This document shows, piece after piece, positions 6,191 through 8,113 of a stretch of 8,113 bases of DNA. Under the pieces are notes generated by a model, which did no database searches, was not told the DNA's origin, and was given only the letters and a program-made list of their open reading frames with translations. The stretch is taken from contig WFZY01000122.1 in NCBI GenBank assembly GCA_015489265.1, positions 1 to 8,113 on the forward strand, read 5' to 3'. A program made the position numbers and the translations under genes. The first letter of the stretch is position 1. Each line of letters opens with the position of its first letter. Origin of the DNA: Flavobacteriaceae bacterium (GTDB lineage: Bacteria > Bacteroidota > Bacteroidia > Flavobacteriales > Flavobacteriaceae).

Positions 6191-7234
6191 ATGTCACAAA
6201 AGTTAACTTTAAAGACTATCGCCACTAATCTGGGCGTCTCTGTTTCAACAGTTTCCAAAGCATTGCATAATAGCGACGAAATAAGTCCGGAAACCAAACA
6301 ACGTATTATGGAATATGTTAATGAAGTCGGTTTCCGGCCTAATAATTTAGCAGTTAGCTTGCAGCGACAACGCACCATGACCATTGGGGTAATTGTTCCC
6401 GAATTGGTGCATCATTTTTTTTCACGTGTCATTAGTGGGGCTGAAAATTATGCATCACATGCCGGCTATAAGTTATTGATTACCATGTCTAATGATGAAT
6501 GGGAAAAAGAACGGCAAATGACCGAAATGTTAACTAATGGTTATGTGGACGGCTTATTGGTGTCCGTGGCAAAACAAAGCTTTGAAAAAAGAAATTTTAA
6601 CCATTTTTCGACATTAATAGACCGTCGTTTTCCTGTGGTTTTTTTCGATAGAGCGCCTAATGGATTAAGTGCAAGCAAGGTGACCATTAATGATGTGGAA
6701 GGGGGGTATAAAGCAACCAAACATTTGGTTGATCAAGGGGCTAAACATATTGCTATATTGACCACACCACCGCATATCAGTGTGGGGGCTGATAGAGAGA
6801 AGGGCTATAAAAAAGCTTTATTGGAAGCCGGTTATGAACCGGATAGTAACTTAATTTTTCACATCGATGAAAGGGCACCCATTAAAGCGCAAATCGCCAA
6901 GTTATTTACACTTAACCCTTTACCTGATGCGGTTTTTGCCGTCAATGAAAAATATGCCGCTTTGACTTTAAAGTTAGCGGCACAGTCAGGTTTAAGAGTC
7001 CCTGAAGATTTAATGGTGATTGGTTTCACCGACGGCTTTATTTCCAAATCGACGACGCCCAGTTTATCAACCATAGCCCAACACGGCTTTGAAATGGGTG
7101 AAAAAGCCATGGAAATTTTGCTAGAAAAAATTGAAGATAAATCAAGCATAAATACGCCCAAATCAATAATTATTCCAACTAATTTAGTAGAACGAGAGTC
7201 TACAAGTTCTAAATATAAAATAGTCCAAAAATAA
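6191..7234 (+). CDS. LacI-family transcriptional regulator, probable maltodextrin PUL regulator
   Basis: This cytoplasmic DNA-binding regulator has 347 residues, normal for the family. Residues 7-27 (LKTIATNLGVSVSTVSKALHN) are the helix-turn-helix, followed by the hinge helix region with Leu57 (NNLAVSLQRQ, 51-60). The sugar-binding periplasmic-protein-like core runs from TIGVIVPELVHHFFSRV (64-80) through DGLLVSVAKQ, PVVFFDRAP, AIL near 188 and DREKGYKKAL (201-210) to VIGFTDGFISKSTTPSLSTIAQ (276-297). It ends with IIIPTNLVERES. It is transcribed away from the susCD(E/F) operon with a perfect LacI-type palindrome between them, so control of that operon and of its own gene is likely. In flavobacterial maltose loci a LacI-type protein commonly takes the place of Bacteroides SusR. 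The effector (maltose or another maltodextrin product) and whether it represses or activates are inference. Confidence 0.93.
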   Translation: MSQKLTLKTIATNLGVSVSTVSKALHNSDEISPETKQRIMEYVNEVGFRPNNLAVSLQRQRTMTIGVIVPELVHHFFSRVISGAENYASHAGYKLLITMSNDEWEKERQMTEMLTNGYVDGLLVSVAKQSFEKRNFNHFSTLIDRRFPVVFFDRAPNGLSASKVTINDVEGGYKATKHLVDQGAKHIAILTTPPHISVGADREKGYKKALLEAGYEPDSNLIFHIDERAPIKAQIAKLFTLNPLPDAVFAVNEKYAALTLKLAAQSGLRVPEDLMVIGFTDGFISKSTTPSLSTIAQHGFEMGEKAMEILLEKIEDKSSINTPKSIIIPTNLVERESTSSKYKIVQK

Positions 7235-7240
7235 TTTGGT

Positions 7241-7283
7241 ATAAGTCCCACTAGATTTGCAAAACATCGTTGGTCTTATTTTT
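7241..7283 (+). terminator. Possible terminator after the lacI-family gene
   Basis: ATAAGTCC (7241-7248) can pair with GGTCTTAT (7272-7279) with one T-T mismatch, and the second arm runs into TTTTT (7279-7283). The loop of 23 bases is long and the stem weak, so this is tentative. Its position just after the stop codon is right. Confidence 0.28.
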
Positions 7284-7312
7284 CGGTCATTTTTTAAATC
7301 AAAAAAATAGTT

Positions 7313-7320
7313 TATATTTG
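7313..7320 (+). promoter_or_regulatory. Candidate permease promoter, -7 element
   Basis: TATATTTG is an exact match to the Bacteroidota -7 consensus TAnnTTTG, 139 bases before the permease ATG. No clean TTG is found at the expected -33 distance; the upstream stretch there is T-rich. With 224 bases between the regulator and the permease, a separate promoter for the permease is plausible. Confidence 0.45.
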
Positions 7321-7329
7321 CCTTGTCAG

Positions 7330-7362
7330 TTGATATAAGACTGTTTGCATTTTTACTTCACA
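7330..7362 (+). repeat. Upstream element shared with the susC-lacI intergenic region
   Basis: TTGATATAAG (7330-7339) followed by CATTTTTACTTCACA (7348-7362) parallels TTGCTATAAG (5988-5997) followed by the identical 15-mer at 6002-6016. A third TTGnTATAAG is at 7236-7245 directly after the regulator stop codon. All copies are non-coding and in the same orientation. They may be a shared regulator site or a small dispersed repeat; the function is unknown. Confidence 0.5.
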
Positions 7363-7458
7363 CCATTTTTTCAAGGTTTTCTACTTTGAAAGTTTTACTA
7401 TTGTCTTTTTCCTTTAAAACATAGGAAATGGCATTTGTTTAATGTAAATAGTTCTTAT

Positions 7459-8113
7459 ATGAAAAAAAGAAAATTGTCCTTTTGGGAAATTTGGAATATG
7501 AGTTTCGGATTTCTCGGGATACAATTCGGATTTGCCCTTCAAAATGCCAATGTCAGCCGTATTTTTGAAACTTTGGGTGCAAAAATTGATGATATACCCA
7601 TCTTATGGATTGCAGCGCCCTTAACAGGTTTGTTGGTACAACCCATTATCGGTTATATGAGTGATCGCACTTGGACCAGATTAGGGCGAAGACGTCCCTA
7701 TTTTTTAGTCGGCGCGATTTTGTCTACCTTGGCTTTATTTATGATGCCCAATTCGCCTGCTTTATGGGTAGCGGCTTTAATGCTTTGGATATTGGATTTA
7801 TCCATCAATATTTCCATGGAACCTTTCCGTGCTTTTGTTGCCGACAATTTGAGTAACGAACAACGCACCGAAGGTTTTGCCATGCAAAGCTTTTTTATCG
7901 GTGTGGGTGCGGTCGTAGGGTCTATATTGCCATGGTTGCTGACCAATGTGTTTCATATCAGTAATACGGCACCCGAAGGAATCATCCCCGATTCGGTCAA
8001 GTGGTCATTTTATATCGGTGGTTTTGTTTTTCTCTCAACGATATTATGGACGGTTTTTAAGTCCAAAGAATACACGCCCGAAGAAATGGCGGCTTTTCAT
8101 CAAAATGATGAAA
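7459..8113 (+). CDS. MFS sugar permease, SLC45/GPH-like, C-terminus beyond the window
   Basis: This inner-membrane sugar transporter probably imports maltose, maltooligosaccharides or a related disaccharide by cation symport. The visible part is 218 codons, about half of a normal-length permease. Membrane segments are apparent at about residues 14-27, 47-66, 82-97, 101-118, 142-162 and 184-200. The loop between segments 2 and 3 carries SDRTWTRLGRRRPYFLVG (68-85), the RxGRRRP signature of the SLC45/sucrose-transporter branch of the GPH group. A conserved EPFRAFVAD (121-129) follows segment 4. ATG at 7459 gives a short basic N-terminus (MKKRK) before the first helix. It follows the regulator on the same strand after 224 bases and probably begins an intracellular utilisation operon; in comparable loci a beta-phosphoglucomutase, a GH65 phosphorylase and GH13 enzymes follow, but none is visible here. 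The substrate is inferred from context. Confidence 0.9.
   Translation, partial: MKKRKLSFWEIWNMSFGFLGIQFGFALQNANVSRIFETLGAKIDDIPILWIAAPLTGLLVQPIIGYMSDRTWTRLGRRRPYFLVGAILSTLALFMMPNSPALWVAALMLWILDLSINISMEPFRAFVADNLSNEQRTEGFAMQSFFIGVGAVVGSILPWLLTNVFHISNTAPEGIIPDSVKWSFYIGGFVFLSTILWTVFKSKEYTPEEMAAFHQNDE

Noticed and set aside
6859..7251. A 130-codon open frame on the minus strand opposite the lacI-family gene
   Set aside because: It lies antisense to a clear LacI-family sequence whose conserved core explains the DNA, and its translation shows no recognisable domain.
7257..7264. TTTGCAAA palindrome as a second LacI operator
   Set aside because: It is only 8 bp, does not resemble the 16-bp palindrome at 6072-6087, and such short palindromes are expected by chance in AT-rich DNA.
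7369..7391. TTTCAA...TTGAAA inverted repeat in the permease leader
   Set aside because: A 6-bp A/T-rich stem with an 11-base loop is too weak to support as a hairpin or operator.

Overview
The window looks like part of a maltodextrin/starch polysaccharide utilisation locus (PUL) from a member of the Bacteroidota, most likely a flavobacterium. The evidence is an adjacent SusC/SusD pair, surface lipoproteins with short lipobox signal peptides, AT-rich intergenic DNA without clear Shine-Dalgarno sites, and at least one TAnnTTTG-type promoter element. I cannot name the species.

Layout. Positions 1-5934 hold a minus-strand operon in the order susC (2992-5934), susD (1081-2979), susE/F-like (1-1060, running off the left edge), with gaps of only 12 and 20 bases. 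A 256-base divergent intergenic region (5935-6190) carries a perfect 16-bp LacI-type palindrome, a short repeat family and a hairpin in the susC leader. On the plus strand follow a LacI-family regulator (6191-7234), a 224-base intergenic region with a good promoter candidate, and the first 218 codons of an SLC45/GPH-type sugar permease (7459 to the right edge).

How the genes work together. SusC and SusD form the TonB-dependent outer-membrane uptake complex. The SusE/F-like lipoprotein presents tandem starch-binding modules on the cell surface. The permease would carry the maltose or maltooligosaccharide released in the periplasm across the inner membrane. The LacI-family protein would sense an intracellular sugar and act at the palindrome between the two divergent arms. 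No glycoside hydrolase is visible; in comparable loci they lie further out on either side.

Most notable observation. The SusD homologue contains a 91-residue module (about residues 363-453) that is clearly the same domain as the tandem modules of the neighbouring SusE/F-like protein. About 48 of 91 positions match SusE/F module 1 in a hand alignment. A carbohydrate-binding module therefore appears to be inserted into the SusD fold, next to the region where the sugar-binding tryptophan is expected. Second in interest is a set of shared short elements (TTGnTATAAG three times, and a 15-bp identical string twice) found in both intergenic regions.
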